A DNA stretch of 64,000 nucleotides from Lineus longissimus (GCF_910592395.1 NC_088321.1:6880001-6944000), one strand, 5' to 3'; positions 11,457 to 23,290 are shown, counted from the stretch's first letter. Program-made: numbers and translations. The notes: generated by a model not told the origin, from the sequence alone.

Positions 11457-12429
11457 CCAAGAAAGGGCTTACTGGACTTTGCGCAAAGAAACGAAACGAG
11501 CGAAATGGGGGAGCGACCATTATGTTTTACCCCGGTACGTCACTTTCGATACATGGTGTCAGTCGCCAGTATGGATGTGTTTTCCATTATAAATACGTGT
11601 TTTAAAAAATCAAAATCATGAATTTCCTTTCCATTAGAAGAAAACGATGACGACGTTTCAGTTTAGGAGCCGAAGTGTTGTGGTCCCAGTGGCCAAATTA
11701 AACCCTCGTTGGCTGAAAAGTCGATTCACCGGTCACAAATGGTCGAAAATGACCCCCAAACTTCAGACCCCCAACCTGGTAATTATCACGGTCAGCCCAC
11801 AACAAAATTTCTATGGTTTGAAGATCTAACCCCGGGCTGTATTATCTGCCGGAAATTGATTTTCATCGGCACGTCTGGGAAAAATCTATGGGGCACTATA
11901 CTTGACCAATTCAACTTGTTAATGCATTAGCAATTTGATAATAAATGTAGTGTGTACCCGTAACCGCTTGAGGTCTGGACTTAAAACTTTGTTTATAAAT
12001 TCACACCAAATTTCGTTTCAAAATTATTCTTTGTTTGGCACCAGGGGGCGTAATGCAAAAAACATGAAACAGACGATACGGCCCGTAGTTTTGTTGACAC
12101 GAATCGTTTCCTGTATGGCCGTTACAAGCCGTTGTCTGAATATGATGTGAACCTGTTTACCGTTCAATGCTGCTCCCTGTGACGCTGTACCCGCAAATGT
12201 TCAATGAAAAAAATGCTGATAATGACTTACACGGCTTGTTCGCATCGTAAACATGGTACCCGGGTTAACTGTCTGCGTTTGGCCTAATTTTACAACGATT
12301 ACTCCCCATGTAACCACGATCTAGGATGGACAGGCTGTGTATTATGAATAGGAAAAGTCACCTAGGGACCGTTGCGTAGAATACTTTTTTGGCGAAATAT
12401 TGCGCTAAGTCCAGTAAGCCCCAAGAAAG
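11457..12429 (+). mobile_element. MULE-type MITE, family A copy 1 (955 bp) with 9-bp target duplication
   Basis: The element body is 11466-12420. It starts GGCTTACTGGACTTTGCGCA and ends with the near-perfect inverse (TTGCGCTAAGTCCAGTAAGCC). The 9-bp CCAAGAAAG at 11457-11465 is repeated exactly at 12421-12429. Its right 328 bp (12093-12420) match copy 2 in inverted form, and its left 80-95 bp match the right end of copy 2. The middle parts are not similar. Several short open frames exist, but none resembles a transposase. A 9-bp duplication is the hallmark of Mutator-like transposition, and the superfamily call rests on that. Confidence 0.85.
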
Positions 12430-12624
12430 AGGGGCGACCGAACGGATATTCCTTATGATGACGACATGTGCATCAGCCAGGTGGGTCGGCAATCGAAGGA
12501 ACGAAACAAAGTGACGAAAGTAATTTGTCAACCTCGAGACGATACATTCAGTGAACAAAAAAATCAATAGTAGGTCTAAAAATATTTTTTTCTTACTCCT
12601 GAGTTCAAGAAGTAAACAATGCCA
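12430..12624. other. Spacer between two opposed MULE-type MITEs
   Basis: A 195-bp spacer flanked by the homologous ends of the two elements, so it would sit in the loop of a 330-bp-arm hairpin. No feature is recognised inside. Confidence 0.5.
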
Positions 12625-13480
12625 TAACTTTGGGGCTTACTGGACTTTGCGCAATATTTCGCCAAAAAAATATTCTACGTAACGGTCCCTAGGTGACTTT
12701 TCCTATTCATAATACACAGCCTGTCCATCCTAAATCGTGGTTACATGGGGAGTAATCGTTGTAAAATTAGGCCAAACGCAAAGACAGTTTACCCGGGTAC
12801 CACTATGTTTACGATGCGAACAAGCCGTGTAAGTCATTATCCAGCATTTTTTTCATTGAACATTTGCGGGTACAGCGTCACAGGGAACAGCATTGAACGG
12901 TAAACAGGTTCACATCATATTCAGACAACGGCTTGTAACGGTCATACAGGAAACGATTCGTATCAAAAACCGACGATCACAACTATTCGCTTGCTGAGAG
13001 TATACATTACGCGCATACATTAGACTACATTCATACATTTGAGCTTCCAAGCTTTGAGAAATAGGCCTAACAGGTCATGTGCGAATTTGGCATGTAATTT
13101 TGGTAATTTACGTGAGTACATTTTCAGCCCCGAAAAGTGTGATGAAGTTATGCTTTTATTTAGTAAAAATCGGTAGGCATGTCCAACAAGACATGTGTCT
13201 CAGCTGCCTGGGTGGGTGTGGGTCATCACTCAAAAGTCGTTCTCTGCAATGCATCCAGGCACTGCGTGTGTGTTTGATTTGTGTATACAATGTACGTTAC
13301 CCTCTCTACTTCAAATGAATGAACCTCATAAGGGTTTGATTAATTAATTGTTTGTCGTACCTTCTTCGATCGAGGTCCGAACAAATTTTCAGGCTAGAGT
13401 ACCGGGGTAAAACATAATGGTCGCTCCCCCATTTCGCTCGTTTCATTTCGTTGCGCAAAGTCCAGTAAGCCTAACTTTGG
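12625..13480 (-). mobile_element. MULE-type MITE, family A copy 2 (838 bp) with 9-bp target duplication
   Basis: The element body is 12634-13471, starting GGCTTACTGGACTTTGCGCA and ending GCAAAGTCCAGTAAGCC. TAACTTTGG at 12625-12633 is repeated exactly at 13472-13480. It is inverted relative to copy 1: 12634-12969 pairs with 12093-12420, and 13393-13471 pairs with 11466-11550. The different target duplications show two separate insertions and not one large palindrome. Confidence 0.85.
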
Positions 13481-13927
13481 AGTTCAAATAAAATAAGACG
13501 CACCGAACGTGCAACAATCGTGCATGGAGGTCAACTCGGTACGACAGGGGAAGCAGACACAGCACTCGCGAACGTTCTACATATTAAGGTATGTCCGGAC
13601 CTAGAATGTACCGTGTCACTCTCCGCTGCACTACACGCTCAACGTCTCCCACATGAGTGTCAAATATTTGAGCAGCGAATCCCAGCCTAAGCAACTTGAT
13701 TTTTTCTGCATTTCTTACTTATCTTCAATTATAAATATCAATGACATTGTGGATGTCAACATCTTTATCTTATCTATATAATTATATCATTGAATTATTT
13801 CAGAACGCGCTATCTTCCAATACACACACTCATGTATAGGACGACAGACGATCCAATTTTATTGTTTGATTTTGATATGCCATTGACGTTACACCAAATA
13901 TACATTGTACTTGCGACTTAAATACAA
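13481..13927. other. No recognisable feature
   Basis: AT-rich sequence without similarity to the rest of the window. Confidence 0.45.
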
Positions 13928-14012
13928 TACTGTATCCACTCACCAATAAGATCCCAAGCCTGACAATACCCGATTTGTACCACCGCCTTGATGGGTAGAG
14001 TCTAAACAGCCT
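13928..14012 (+). repeat. Candidate left TIR of a 7.5-kb unit around the MULE gene
   Basis: This stretch, with CAATACCCGATTT at its core, is an inverted copy of 21360-21439 at roughly 85 percent over about 80 bp. The pair brackets the MULE transposase pseudogene. I see no direct target duplication outside the pair, so this may instead be two copies of a dispersed repeat. Confidence 0.5.
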
Positions 14013-14239
14013 AACACAATAGTAGGCCTTTCATAGCCATAAAAGGGGTGGGATATCTATTTAAGAGTTCACAACATAATTGTCATGAATGGTCATGACT
14101 CTACAGCGGAACTTTTCATATTACAATTAAAGACCAACTAGATATAACGCCATCGAGGCGAATGGCACCAGAGTCTACAGGACTGTAACTGAACTGATTT
14201 TGAAGTTAAGTGGTGTAAAGGAAAGACGGCAACCTGGCA

Positions 14240-14975
14240 GCCATATTGGATAGGAACTGGCTATTCGAACCGCCACGGTGCATGGGGCCATTGTTTCCGG
14301 TCTTATTCGCACCGTCAGAAACAACAAATGAGAGCGCTTCTTACAAATGACCCGGATCACCCGCCCTTTCCAAATCGCTTTGTCTCCTGTACAAGCTAGG
14401 CTCTATTGCATATAATGTTCTGTAGAGGGGATGATAGGGTGTGGTTGTGGCGAAGACAGAAACGAACATGCACCTGCACTCCCCCCCCGTCCACCCTTAG
14501 AGGAGAATGCCAATCGAACTTGGACCACCCACATAGACATGCACCCCCCCCTCCCGATATGCATGCTCTGGCTCCTATTGCTATAACATCTTGTGTGATG
14601 CTGCTTCTGACAGGGCCGGCTGGCCTGGCTGGAAGTCAAGGACCCTACCCACACCCGGAGCCGAAGTAAAGGCACTTCCAACACTCGTCACGAACAAACA
14701 CCACCTCAATCATGAATTAGGCCTACTTTCCTTACCCACCATCACCCATGTCACCACGGTGCGATCTATTTATTCACTCCGTACTATTCGCACCATCACG
14801 GTACGGTACCTTTCTCTCACCGTAACGGTGTGATCTATTTTTTACTGTACAGTAATTCGCCCCGTCGCGGTACGACCAATCACTGCTGAATGTATAAATC
14901 GCACCGTGATGGTACGGCCAATCATAACCACCGTCGTATTCACACCGTCACGGTACGAATAGCCACAGCCTATTG
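14240..14975. repeat. Cluster of CACCGTNACGGTG-type palindromes
   Basis: Palindromes built on ACCGTNACGGT occur near 14269, 14305 (half), 14755, 14790, 14818, 14860, 14902 and 14945, with TATTCGCACC or GTGCGATCTATT contexts. Bases 14250-14285 and 14940-14978 are also inverted relative to each other (GAATAGCCA...CCTAT). No gene is recognised. The overlapping Pro/His-rich frames at 14403-14684 come from C-runs. Confidence 0.7.
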
Positions 14976-15039
14976 GATATTGTGTCAGGTCATACATCTA
15001 CAGGAAAGCTCCCCTCCCCTAGGCCATCACATCACAGAA

Positions 15040-16085
15040 ATGTCAGGCGTGTCACTCACTCAGATCTGGAGTTATGGGGAAGAATGTGAAAAACAAAGAT
15101 GGCGGTCTGGCGGCCATGTTCGACTTTGGATTGGGTCAAAAATCGATAGAGAACCTCCCCTACACTGGTTATCACACCACATAATTTTCATGTATGTGTC
15201 TCAACCGCTTCTTGAGTTGTGAGTCGGAATGCGAGAGAAAGAGATGGCGGCATGGCGGCCATGATAGCCCAAAATCGATAGCGAACCTTCCCTACACTAG
15301 GTCATCACACCACAGGAGTTTCAGGTCTGTCACTCACTTGGTTCTTTAGTTATGGGACGGAATGCCTAAAACCAAGTTGGTGGCCTGGTGGTCATCTTGG
15401 ATTTCAGGTCGAGTCCAAAATTGATAGAAAACCTCCTCTACCCTAGGACATCACAGCACATAAGTTTCAGATGAGTCACTCACTCGGTTCTTGAGTTATG
15501 GGACAGAATACAAAAACAAAGATGGCAGCCTGGCGGGTATCTTCGATTTTGGTTCGGGATAGAAATTAGATACCAGTCAAGCCACCTGTTCTTGAGTTAA
15601 AGTCCGGAATGGGAAATCCGAATGGCCTCCGGGCGGCCATATTGAATTTCGGAGCACGATCAAAATCGATAGGGAACCTCTCCCTATCCACCCCATTACA
15701 AAAAAGAAAAGAGCAGAATGCAAAAATCTAAGGTGGTGGCTGGCGGCCATATTGGTTTTTTGAACGCGCCCAAAATCGATAGGGAACCTCCCCTACCATA
15801 GACCATTACACCACAGAAGTTTGAAGTCTGTCGGACATCTCGTTCTTCAATTAACAAGCGGAATGCAAAAATCTAGGATGGCGGCTGACGGCCATATTGT
15901 ATTTTTGAACGCGCCTAAAATCGATAGCGAACCTCCCCACTGAAGACCATTAATTACACCACAACGGTTTGAAGTCTGTCGCCCTCTGGTTCTTCAGTTA
16001 ACGAGCGGAATGCGAAACTCTAAGATGGCGGCTGGCGGCCATATTGGATTTTTAACGCGCCAAATATCAATAGGGACCCTTTGAC
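15040..16085 (+). repeat. Diverged tandem array, about 146-bp unit, roughly eight copies
   Basis: The landmark GATGGCGGCTGGCGGCCAT recurs near 15097, 15243, 15377, 15520, 15624, 15731, 15879 and 16024. It is followed each time by AAAATCGATAGNGAACCTCC, ACCATTACACCACA and a TTCTTNAGTTA-AGCGGAATGC stretch. Most intervals are 136-146 bp and two are shortened to 104-109 bp. Copies at the right are more alike than those at the left. Confidence 0.85.
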
Positions 16086-16439
16086 ATATGAAGCCCGTTA
16101 CACACGAGGGACTTCTCACCAACTTAGTTGGAATTTTAATTCATAACAGGAATCCAGACCAGGTAACTGATACTTTGCCCGATTGGTTGGAGTTGCTGGC
16201 TGCACAACCGACTTGTTCTATTTCTAGCCCTTTTCACATATTAAAGATTGCAATTGTATTGTCCGCTTCATTTGTTATGGCCAGCATTGCAGCAAATAAG
16301 CTGTAACAAAGACAACCAGTGAACAAAAGACTACTGTCACAAGCGAAAAATACCACATTTTGTGTGTGAATCAAACTTATCTCTTGCAAATTCTTTTCAG
16401 ACTGTCCTTCCTACAAACTATGATCATCATATCTGCCAC
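16086..16439. other. Upstream part of the MULE unit, no clear exon
   Basis: An open frame at 16088-16306 shows no family motif. The first recognisable MULE coding sequence begins near 16440, and the true 5' exons may lie here unrecognised. Confidence 0.4.
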
Positions 16440-19400
16440 TTTGAAGCCAAGGAGGGAAAATAATCATTTGAAGTCACTCTAAGGTTAAAATTGTCTACTG
16501 AAGAAGAAGCAAGAAAATAATTGTCAGACTTCCAGGAATCAAGCTTTACTACATTAAGGAAAGCACAAACATATCCAAATATTGCTGAAAAGCATGGAAA
16601 GATTGAATATAAGGTGTGTGGCCAATGTTCTAAAAATTCTGGTAACTGCTTGTAATGGCTGTATCAATGATGATTACTTTGCGCAAAGCCTAAGCATGTT
16701 GTTGCTGATTAGTTAATAGAGGCTTAATCCAGCATAAGCAAGCCACTGTCTTTTGTTCTGTCCTTCACACACTCAAGAATTGTGAACAGAACACAATGGA
16801 GGGACCAGTTTAGCCTCAATCTGCCTTAATCAGAATAATTTTTCAGCTTCTAATATTGCCCAAGCAATCAAGACACATTGGGTTTAAGTTTCTTGCTTGT
16901 ATGTTTTGCAAAATCATCTATTTTGGTTCAAAGAGCTGGTAAATAGATGATCGTTTTTGTGATTGAACTTTAAAATATTCTTTCTTCGCAAATACTTTCA
17001 GGTTGATCTAAGATGCCAGCACAACACGATTCCACGGTCAGAAACCGCAGCTAATCGAAGAGGTAACAAGAATACCACCTGCAAAGCCAAGCTACAGGTG
17101 TCCATTCTGAAATTTAAAGAAGCCTCACTGTGTCAGAACAAAAAAAAGAATAGAAGGTGGGTTTTACAAAGTTGAAATCAAATTGATCGATAAAGAAAAC
17201 TTGACAGTTACTGTGGAAATGATGAAACTGATTCCAGGACCATACTTCACCATTTTAAAATCCAGGACCAAGAACTTACATGTAGATGTCTACACCACCA
17301 CAATATGCACACGTTAAATTTACTTGTATTTAAGTGACCAATAATGAAATTTCCTCACTTCAGGTCTGTGGATCCACATCCTCGTGATGAACGTCTCATT
17401 GTGACCCTTCATCATTGTCACAACCATCCTATCATAGCCGCGGATGCCCTTCGTTACAGAGATGTGTTACAGGAGGTGAAAGATAAACTACTTGAACTGT
17501 ACAAGCAAGGTTATACACCCTCAAAAGCACTTGAACTTCATAAGTTCGATTTACAGATCGAACATGGTGATGATTACTTTATAAAAAGTGGTGACAGAGC
17601 AATTTGTCCGGACCTTCAGTTTTGTTACAGGTAAGCTCAGAATGAAGTACAGGGTGTCACAAAAAGAATATCAGTAAATGATTGATGGTATCTAATTCTA
17701 AGGCATGTAAGGGGGTAGATATTTAAAGGCTAAGAAATATTTTCATGATCACCTTTTGTCTTTCAGGTTGTAATATAAGAAATTTGCTGCTGAATATAGA
17801 GAGACGAAAGGAGAACATGTCCTGAAAAGACTTGAAGAGAAATTGAAGGAGTACGACCAAGCTGTAGGTGGAAGTGATGCACGGATGAAAGTTTTGGATC
17901 AAAAAGATGTGGCAATTGCAATCGTTACCCCACTTATGCATCGTGTGCATGAGCACATTAAACATGCAGGGGAGTTGGCATTCATTGATGCTTCGGGTAA
18001 TATGGATAGGCAGGGATGCCGTATTTTCCTGATATTGACTCATAGCCCTGCCGGAGGAGTTCTGCTAGGTGTCTTGGTCACAACCAGTGAGAATACGGAA
18101 ACTGTGACCCATGCATTAGAGATGCACAAATCACTGCTGGAAGATAGATCGTACTTTGGTAGAGGAGCAAGCTTTGGTCCAGAAGTGTTCATGACTGACG
18201 ATAGTGCCTCAAAAAGACAGGCGCTGCATAATATTTATCCTGAGGCAAATCTTCTTTTCTGTGTTTTCCACATTCTCCAAGTGTTCTGGCGCTTTCTGTG
18301 GGACTCAAAAAACAGTGTAAGGAAAGAACACAGACCTCCTCTTCTCTCCCTGCTGAAGGGGCTGGTATATGCAGATAGTGCTGAATCTCTTGACGTTGAA
18401 TATGCAGAGGTTGCTCAAAATGAGATGTTGTCGATGTATGATAATGTTGCCAAGCATCTAGAGGACATACATGCTAGCCGAACCTATTGGGCACTCTGCC
18501 ACTATTCCAATCTTAATGTCAGAAACAATAACACTAACAACTTTGCAGAAGCGGATATGAGGGTACTTAAAGATCAAATTATGGATTGTACCAAAGCGTA
18601 CAATGTCATACAACTCGTTGATTTCCTGACAACTCGCCTAGAGGCATATTAAGAGAGACGATTACTGGATATCTGCAACAATCGACTTGATCGGACCCTG
18701 CAGTCCAAGTTTCTACCAAATCCACAGACTGGTGCGAAGATAGACCAGGAGAAGATAACGAAAATTGGAGAGACGGCATGCAGAGTTCCCAGTGAAACAG
18801 ATCCAGACGTCCCATACACAGTAGATGTATCAGTTGGTGCATGTACATGCTGGAGAGGGAAAACAGGTAATTCAAAAGGGCTTAGGCCTATGCCATAGAT
18901 ATTTGCGGGTTTTCTACATGACAATAAAGTAGAGCAGAAGCAATTTAGTCAGTGAAACTGAGGAATGCAATTGTAGCAACTTAAAGGGGAACTATAGGCA
19001 TGAGCTAGGGGGTCAAATTGGTAGTCTTTATGTGATTAATATGCACAGTTAGGTGACTGGGTCACATTTAATTCACCGATGAATATATTCCTCGTACACG
19101 TGTGAATAGTTTCGATGTTCTGTGAGATAGGAGAGACCCCTACCGGCAACTTCGAGTAACTAAATCTTGTCTACCTAGCTCCTGCCTTTAGACCCCCGTA
19201 TCATAGGCATTATATTCACACTTCTAATCTGTATTCTGATATTTTCTTCATTTCTATTCAGGAGGACCATGTTAACACCAGTACCTGGTGGTGAAGATGT
19301 ACAGACTTGCGTCGTGGAATTTCATCCCTCTGAATGATCCAGCCATGAGGCGTATTTTCTTCATGGTTGCAACTTGGAAAGCAACACCACTGAATGGCGA

Positions 19401-19992
19401 CTGGTTTGAATCACTCCACTCAGGAAGGACAACCCTTGCTGATACCAACACTGTTGTTGAGGAGACGGGAGGAAACGGTGATGATCCCATGGACATTTCT
19501 ATTGAGGAGTCGGCCTTGGTGGTTCCTACTGCTGGGGTCCCTACTGAAGGTGCTTTGTCTACGACACTTCTTGATTCTCTCCACTTGCAGAGAGATCTTC
19601 AGAATCAGTTTGATCGTAGGAATCAGCAACCTCCATTCAACGATGATCATAATCCATGTACTGATAGTAGTTTATTGGATGAGTTAAACAATGTATTTGA
19701 CAAGATAAAGACAAGTTTCCTTGAAAACAGAGACTACTTTGAAAAGCCATTGAGAATTTTTGTTAAACAAGCCAATTCCTTGACCACAAACTCTGCATTG
19801 TCTTCTGCATTACAGTTCTTTGGGAAGTACTCGGGAGCTGCGATAGCATTGGGCAAAATACGGAAGGCAAAAAAGGACTTGGTGAGTTGCAAGAAGATTG
19901 GGGTCCAGCCTGCAGGACTTGCTAGACGTAAGAAGCTGGGTGGTGGTAAAAACCGAGTTGGTAGTGGTAGGCCAGCTACTAGAAGTAGTTAG
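16440..19992 (+). pseudogene. Mutator-like (MULE) transposase gene, five recognisable exons, decayed
   Basis: Exons by splice signals: about 16440-16613, 17002-17156, 17364-17630, 17767-18866 and 19262-19992. Exons 1-3 hold an N-terminal Cys/His DNA-binding module (DLRCQHNT, KNTTCKAKLQV, then LHHCHNHP) and the DALRYRDV block common in animal MULEs. Exon 4 holds the MULE catalytic core: FIDASG (first Asp), MTDDSA (second Asp), the CVFHILQVFWRFLWD motif and NNNTNNFAEADMR with the expected Glu. It then runs into a SWIM zinc finger, GACTCWRGKTG, completed in exon 5 as GGPC-x-H. The C-terminus is basic (RRKKLGGGKNR). In-frame TAA codons: two in exon 1, then 17771-17773, 18650-18652 and 19273-19275, the last between the Cys and His of the SWIM motif. 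The exon 2/3 connection is imperfect. The intron 4 MITE is an extra insertion. It could encode no full-length enzyme. Confidence 0.87.
18981..19200 (+). mobile_element. TTAA-type MITE in intron 4 of the MULE gene (uninterrupted copy)
   Basis: It starts TTAA-AGGGGAACTATAGGCA and ends with the inverse CTCCTGCCTTTAGACCCCC. The body of about 215 bp matches both halves of the MITE at 25258-26746. TTAA is present on the left, but the right target copy is lost or mutated. TTAA targets point to piggyBac or Kolobok, and I cannot decide between them. Confidence 0.7.
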
Positions 19993-21359
19993 GGAGAGAC
20001 AAGCAGTATGAAGTTGAAAAAGAGCAGCACTCCTTTCTCTTCCCAGAAAAGCTCCTCATAATTTGAGAACATGTGTCCAAAGAAATGAAGCATTAGGTAA
20101 GACGCACTCTGCCAAGTGATCTGCAATACTGTATTGTTCCATTGGAAAGGTCGCACATGTAAACCAGTTTATACGTCTTGTTAAAGTTGCAATTCATTCA
20201 TTAATTGGCCATTAAATTATGTACACCTTTGATATAGATTCGTTCCATCCATGCATATTTACTGAGATTAGCATGCAATCAGTATGCAAAAACTGTAAAA
20301 GACCCTTATGGAGCTCGCAGTGACATCTCCTTTGGAACATTACAGTAATATTCTGTGCCAGAATGTGAGTGTTTTATATTGTCACTTACTTGACTATGAC
20401 TTTTGTCTTTTTCAATACAGTGTATCTGACTTTTTACAACATTTTTCCGCATTTGTTTTAGAAATGTTAAAGGGAGACTACACTAGTGTGCATTTGTCAA
20501 CATTCCATTTTACTTTTACAACATTTTTCAGCATTTGTACTTGTTTTAAAAATATTTTTAAAAAGTAGACTACACTGATGTGCATTTGTTAGCATTGCCA
20601 ATGGAGCTTGAAATTGAGATTTCTCTGTTCATTGTACGTTATACTGTTGTGACTGTTTACTTGGTTCTTAGCTTTTGGTGTAATGAAATAATTACGGTAT
20701 GAACCTCATACTGTCCTATTACCAGTATTACCAAGCCAGAAACCCATACATAGGACTTTAGATGTAAAATAACCTTACATTTTTTTGCTATCAATAATAA
20801 TAATAGTTAATCTGCAAAAATACTGTATTGTGTTTCTATTTTATTTAATACTGTAATATCGCTGAGGAGTGGGCTCCGCTTTTTCGGGTCTGTGCAGAGG
20901 GATGGAATCGACTTGACTGTGTGCTGCCACTTAACACATGTTTGGGTACTGTAGAACTCGCCTCCCCCCTTCCCCAGATCCTATGTCCCCACCCAGAGTC
21001 TGATGTTCAATGATAAAACACCACTGGTGCGCCTCCTTGCCCAACGACCGTGAGGACTCCAACCTCCACCGTTGTCGTCATACTTCTGCCGAGAGTGTCT
21101 TGCCCAAGGACCTATACTCCAAACTTCTGTCAAGAGTCTTGCCCAAAGACCCACTCACACAAACAACCGCACGCACTAATCGCATAAATTATTCAATTCA
21201 TGACGTCATATGCAAATGAGACAAAAACCTCGTAGGAAAAAAAAATTGGCGGGCCGGATACCACCCAAGTACATGATGCCCCCACTATAGCGAGGGCATA
21301 ATAATGGAAGAAACGAAAACAAGATATCCTACCTCTTTTGCCTATTATTATGCCCGGAT
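19993..21359. other. 3' flank of the MULE gene
   Basis: AT-rich DNA. A short duplicated stretch (GACTACACTNNTGTGCATTTGT at about 20475 and 20566) and a TTGCCCAA-GACC short repeat (21040-21150) are visible. Bases 21293-21306 and 21343-21354 form a small inverted repeat (GCATAATAAT). No gene is seen. Confidence 0.45.
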
Positions 21360-21440
21360 GTTTAGGCTCTACCAATCGAGGCGGTAGTAGAAATCGGGTA
21401 TTGTCGGGCGTGGGATCTTATTTGTGAGTGGATCCAGTAA
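21360..21440 (-). repeat. Candidate right TIR paired with 13928-14012
   Basis: Inverted partner of the 13.93-kb segment, including AAATCGGGTATTGTC and GTGAGTGGATCCAGTA. See the 13928 entry for limits. Confidence 0.5.
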
Positions 21441-22334
21441 ACTGTACCCACTGGTTGTTGACAAAAAGAGAAACGAAATAGTCCAAATATTGCGTGGCCA
21501 TCCCTAGTAGACTGTTTCATAAAATCTCGGAGCTTCGAACTCAATGATTTTTATTAAACAATTTAGATATGATAGAGATACGAAGACAATACTGACATAA
21601 ACAGCGAGAGGCTGTGTCCTTAATTTTTTCGACAGTTATGAGAAGTTCGTGATGGCAATGATTTAAGAGTTCTTTTCGAAGTTCGTTGTTCTTCTCCACA
21701 TGTTCATATTTATCAGGTTTGCATTGAATACATTGTCGTTGTTTAATCGACTAATTCTGGGTATCATATGGTCCCTTGTTTTGTCCTCAGGATATCCAAT
21801 ATTTCAATTCTGACCAAATACAACGAGTTTTATAACATACTTAATTTTGGCAATCGTTAAAGAGATCCAGTCGTGGCACAAGTCTTTCTTTAGACGAGTT
21901 AAACGTGGTAAAAATAAATATATTGGTGATTACTTCTTATGCAGCTCATTGGCTACGTATACATAATCAACTACCTGAGGGGACCTCGAAACTGCTAACA
22001 TTTTTCAATGGAAGCTTATTTCCGCCTTGGATTTAACCGGGGCGTTCAAAACTCCCCATTTTCATAAGCGTTTCGCTATGTTTCCTTTAATGAGAATATC
22101 TCATTAGATGCCAATAAATGGTACATGTATATGATACCATAAGACACTACATGTAGTCCATGAAACGAAGACCACATACTTAATTGCTTACAAAAAAACT
22201 TAGTTCTCAACTGTAAGCGAGAAAATATGGCGCTTTTCACGCCAATGTTGTTATCTAACTAGTATTATAGAAATCAATGAATTCAAATCGACCGTTGATT
22301 TGCGTTATATCTAGTGCAGTGGTACGGATTTGGC
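21441..22334. other. No recognisable gene
   Basis: AT-rich sequence without arrays, TIRs or coding resemblance. Confidence 0.45.
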
Positions 22335-23290
22335 CCGAATCAATGAGTGACCCGGGATGGCACTGCCCCAACACAAGTGTTATTGTTTTCGAAACGGGTC
22401 GTTGCTTGGAAACTATACGTTGATTTGTGATTTGTTGTTTTTTTTATTCTAGTGTCGTCATTGGTCTTCATGGGGAGGAAAAAGAACTACACCTTCTGGT
22501 ATCAATGTCTTGTTTTGTATTGCGCAGCCCTCCATACTGGTCACGGCAAGTCTCCATTGGTACCACAGCTCTCCCGGGCAATTTACGGGAATATCACGAT
22601 GAAGCCCATTTAACTAGGCTAGAAACAGAGCTGAGGTACAAAGCATTGATAGAATGATGAATATAATTCGATGAAAAAATATACTCCGAACATCCAGTAT
22701 ACATGTATATAAATGTATCGGGTAACAAGTGCTTAAAAATTAATTTATGGTATTGATGTGACAGGCTGACAATGTTAGAATAGGCAGTTGTGTTAGTACA
22801 TTTTCATTAGCCGAATCAATGAGTGACCCGGGATGGCACTGCCCCAACACAAGTGTTATTGTTTTCGAAACGGGTCGTTGCTTGGAAACTATACGTTGAT
22901 TTGTGATTTGTTTTATTTTTTTATTCTAGTGTCGTCATTGGTCTTCATGGGGAGGAAAAAGAACTACACCTTCTGGTATCAATGTCTTGTTTTGTATTGC
23001 GCAACCCTCCATACTGGTCACGGCAAGTCTCCATTGGTACCACAGCTCTCCCGGGCAATTTACGGGAATATCACGATGAAGCCCATTTAACTAGGCTAGA
23101 AACAGAGCTGAGGTACAAAGCATTGATAGAATGATGAATATAATTCGATGAAAAAATATACTCCGAACATCCAGTATACATGTATATAAATGTATCGGGT
23201 AACAAGTGCTTAAAAATTAATTTATGGTATTGATGTGACAGGCTGACAATGTTAGAATAGGCAGTTGTGTTAGAACATTTTCATTAGCCG
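22335..23290 (+). repeat. Recent tandem duplication, 476/480-bp unit, two copies
   Basis: Copy 1 is 22335-22810 and copy 2 is 22811-23290. They differ by a 4-bp indel in a T-run and very few substitutions (for example GCAGCCC against GCAACCC). Each copy has a polypyrimidine tract with TTATTCTAG (22449 and 22929), then a frame beginning SSLVFMGRKKNYTFWYQC and containing GHGKSPLVPQLSRA. The frame ends at 23090 in copy 2. The frame differs between copies because of framing choices only. I do not recognise the peptide. Related, more diverged sequence lies at 24.84 and 30.18 kb. Confidence 0.9.

Noticed and set aside
11466-13471. One large palindromic element of 2 kb
   Set aside because: Two different exact 9-bp duplications divide it into two separate insertions.
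14403-14684. Overlapping open frames rich in Pro, His, Ser and Gly
   Set aside because: They lie over C-runs and palindromes, are open on both strands and show no family motif.
15040-16085. CRISPR-like repeat-spacer array
   Set aside because: The units are contiguous and diverged over their whole length, with no short constant repeat alternating with unique spacers; the genome is eukaryotic.
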